DNA of 9,144 nt from Acetobacteraceae bacterium (lineage in GTDB: Bacteria > Pseudomonadota > Alphaproteobacteria > Acetobacterales > Acetobacteraceae), in NCBI GenBank assembly GCA_003164305.1, contig PLSZ01000044.1, forward strand, positions 1 through 9,144, in the 5' to 3' direction. This document shows positions 7,627-9,144 of the stretch, piece after piece. The position numbers were made by a program, and so were the translations under genes. Position 1 is the first letter of the stretch. Each line of letters starts with the position of its first letter. The notes under the pieces were generated by a model. It ran no database searches. It saw nothing but the letters and a program-made list of their open reading frames with translations, and was not told the DNA's origin.

Positions 7627-9144
7627 TCAGTTCGCCGCCATTTTCGACGAACCGGCATGGATGATCGACCAGATTTTTCCGCTCGTGGCGGGCATGTTCA
7701 TGTGCCGCACGCCGTAGTCCTTCAACGCATCGCAGATCGCGTTGATGACGGCGGGCGGCGAACCGATCGCGCCAACCTCGCCACAGCCCTTGGAGCCGAG
7801 CGGATTATGCGTGCACATCGTGTTTTCCGTCGCGACGCTGAAGTTGGGCAGGTTGTCCGCGCGCGGCATCGTGTAATCCATCATCGAGCCGGACATCAAT
7901 TGTCCATTGTCGTCGTAGATCGCCGCTTCCAGCAAGGCCTGGCCGATACCTTGCGCGATGCCGCCCTGCACCTGACCCTCGACGATCATCGGGTTGACCA
8001 CGCGCCCCACGTCATCGACCGCGGTGAAGTTCACCACGTGGACGACGCCGGTTTCCGGATCGATCTCGACCTCGCCGATATGGCAACCGCCCGGAAAGGT
8101 GAAGTTCTTCGGATCGTAGAACGCGGTTTCTTCCAGACCGGGCTCCAGTTCGTCGATCGGATAGTTGTGCGGGACATAGGCACAAAGCGAGATATCCGTC
8201 AGTGTTTTCGACTTATCGGTGCCCGCGACGGTAAACGTGTTATTGGCGAACTCGATGTCCTCGACTGAGGCTTCCATCATATGCGCGGCGATCTTTTTCC
8301 CCTTGGCGATGATCTTATCCATCGCCTTGACCATCGCTGAACCGCCGACCGCGAGGCTGCGGCTGCCATACGTGCCCATGCCGAACGGAATCTTCGCCGT
8401 GTCGCCGTGCACGACCTCGACCTGGTCGAACGGCACGCCAAGCTGCTCCACGACAAGCTGAGCCAGCGTCGTTTCGTGCCCCTGGCCGTGACTGTGCGTG
8501 CCGGTGAACACCGTCACGCTGCCCGTCGGGTGCACGCGAATGTTGGCGACCTCATACAGTCCCGCCCGCGCGCCGAGCGATCCGACAACCGCCGAGGGCG
8601 CGATCCCGCACGCCTCGAGATACGTCGAAATCCCAATGCCGCGCAGCTTGCCTCGCGCTTTCGCTTCCGTCCGGCGCGCTTCAAATCCAGCCCAATCGGC
8701 GTTCGTCAACGCGACCGCGAGGGTGGTCTGGTAGTCGCCGCTGTCGTACTCCAACGCCACCGGAGTCTGATACGGGAACGCATCGGCGGGGATGAAATTG
8801 CGCCGGCGGATTTCCACCCGGTCGATGCCGGTGTCGTAAGCGACCGCGTCCACCAGCCGCTCCAGCAGGAACGTCGCCTCCGGCCGTCCGGCGCCGCGAT
8901 AGGCATCGACGGGGACCGTATTGGTGAACACCGCCTTGACCTCGCAGTAAATTACCGGGGTTTTATAAGTGCCGGCGAGCAGCGTGGCGTAAAGATAGGT
9001 CGGCACGCAGGGCGCGAATGTCGAGAGATACGCACCCATGTTGGCCTGCGTCGCGACCCGAAGTCCGAGGAATGTGCCTTGCGCGTCGATCGCCATTTCC
9101 GCCGTGCTGACATGATCGCGGCCATGCGCGTCGGACATGAAGCT
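7627..9144 (-). CDS. Molybdenum hydroxylase large subunit, molybdopterin-binding, form II CoxL-like (partial, 5' end outside window)
   Basis: Catalytic subunit holding the molybdenum cofactor (MCD type), which hydroxylates an aldehyde or an electron-poor aromatic carbon using water. About 505 C-terminal residues are present. The frame runs open to the window edge (S-F before the Met at 9138), and SDAHGRDHV is a well-known internal stretch of this family, so that Met is not the start. Family members have about 770-800 residues, so some 270-290 are missing. Numbering from the Met at 9138, motifs are AYRGAGR (79-85), [11 protein letters not shown] (213-223), GTYGSRS (265-271), DDVGRVVNP (about 375-383) and GCGEVGA (451-457) with the catalytic Glu454. 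The active-site loop has AYRGAGR rather than the AYRCSFR of true CO dehydrogenases, so the Cys that binds copper is absent and the substrate is probably not CO. The stop is intact. Confidence 0.93.
   Translation of the reverse strand, partial: SFMSDAHGRDHVSTAEMAIDAQGTFLGLRVATQANMGAYLSTFAPCVPTYLYATLLAGTYKTPVIYCEVKAVFTNTVPVDAYRGAGRPEATFLLERLVDAVAYDTGIDRVEIRRRNFIPADAFPYQTPVALEYDSGDYQTTLAVALTNADWAGFEARRTEAKARGKLRGIGISTYLEACGIAPSAVVGSLGARAGLYEVANIRVHPTGSVTVFTGTHSHGQGHETTLAQLVVEQLGVPFDQVEVVHGDTAKIPFGMGTYGSRSLAVGGSAMVKAMDKIIAKGKKIAAHMMEASVEDIEFANNTFTVAGTDKSKTLTDISLCAYVPHNYPIDELEPGLEETAFYDPKNFTFPGGCHIGEVEIDPETGVVHVVNFTAVDDVGRVVNPMIVEGQVQGGIAQGIGQALLEAAIYDDNGQLMSGSMMDYTMPRADNLPNFSVATENTMCTHNPLGSKGCGEVGAIGSPPAVINAICDALKDYGVRHMNMPATSGKIWSIIHAGSSKMAAN

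Noticed and set aside
6970..8268. 432-codon open frame on the plus strand opposite the Mo-hydroxylase genes
   Set aside because: Its product is dominated by Arg, His, Asp and Gly with no domain I recognise, as expected from reading high-GC genes on the antisense strand. The minus-strand frames carry clear family motifs over the same span.
1..9144. CRISPR arrays, transposons, phage or toxin-antitoxin genes, tRNAs, riboswitches
   Set aside because: The window is covered by nine well-identified genes with gaps of at most 34 nt. I saw no direct-repeat series, transposase motifs or RNA gene signatures in reading both strands.

Overview
The window is GC-rich and almost entirely coding, and reads as chromosomal DNA of an alphaproteobacterium. 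The best evidence is the compact ubiE-coaBC-dut block, an arrangement (normally with ubiB included) I associate with Alphaproteobacteria. A Rhodospirillales/Acetobacteraceae-type host is plausible but is not proven by anything here. I see no tRNA, rRNA, CRISPR array, insertion sequence, phage gene or integration site.

Left block, plus strand (1-2327): three housekeeping genes overlap head to tail. They are the end of ubiE (ubiquinone C-methyltransferase, its start lying off the left edge), coaBC (coenzyme A synthesis) and dut (dUTPase). The junctions are a GTGA and an ATGA overlap, each preceded by a Shine-Dalgarno sequence inside the previous gene, so translation is probably coupled.

Right block, minus strand (9144 down to 2331): six genes are read leftward. 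In transcription order they are: a molybdenum hydroxylase large subunit (start off the right edge), its FAD-binding medium subunit, an alpha/beta hydrolase, a Tat-exported family 5 solute-binding protein, a DadA-like FAD-dependent amino acid dehydrogenase/oxidase, and a short-chain dehydrogenase/reductase. Junctions are 4-nt or 1-nt overlaps or gaps of 24 and 34 nt, so this looks like one operon whose promoter lies outside the window. The gene types suggest uptake and catabolism: a binding protein captures a peptide-like or other organic solute, the Mo/FAD enzyme hydroxylates a heterocycle or aldehyde, the hydrolase cleaves an ester or amide, the flavoenzyme oxidises an amine or amino acid, and the SDR acts on a carbonyl or alcohol. 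The substrate cannot be read from the sequence.

The two blocks converge, with only 3 bases between the dut and SDR stop codons. No non-coding stretch exceeds 34 bases. I found no defence or mobile system. The catabolic cluster is the only candidate for something undescribed, and its individual protein families are all familiar.
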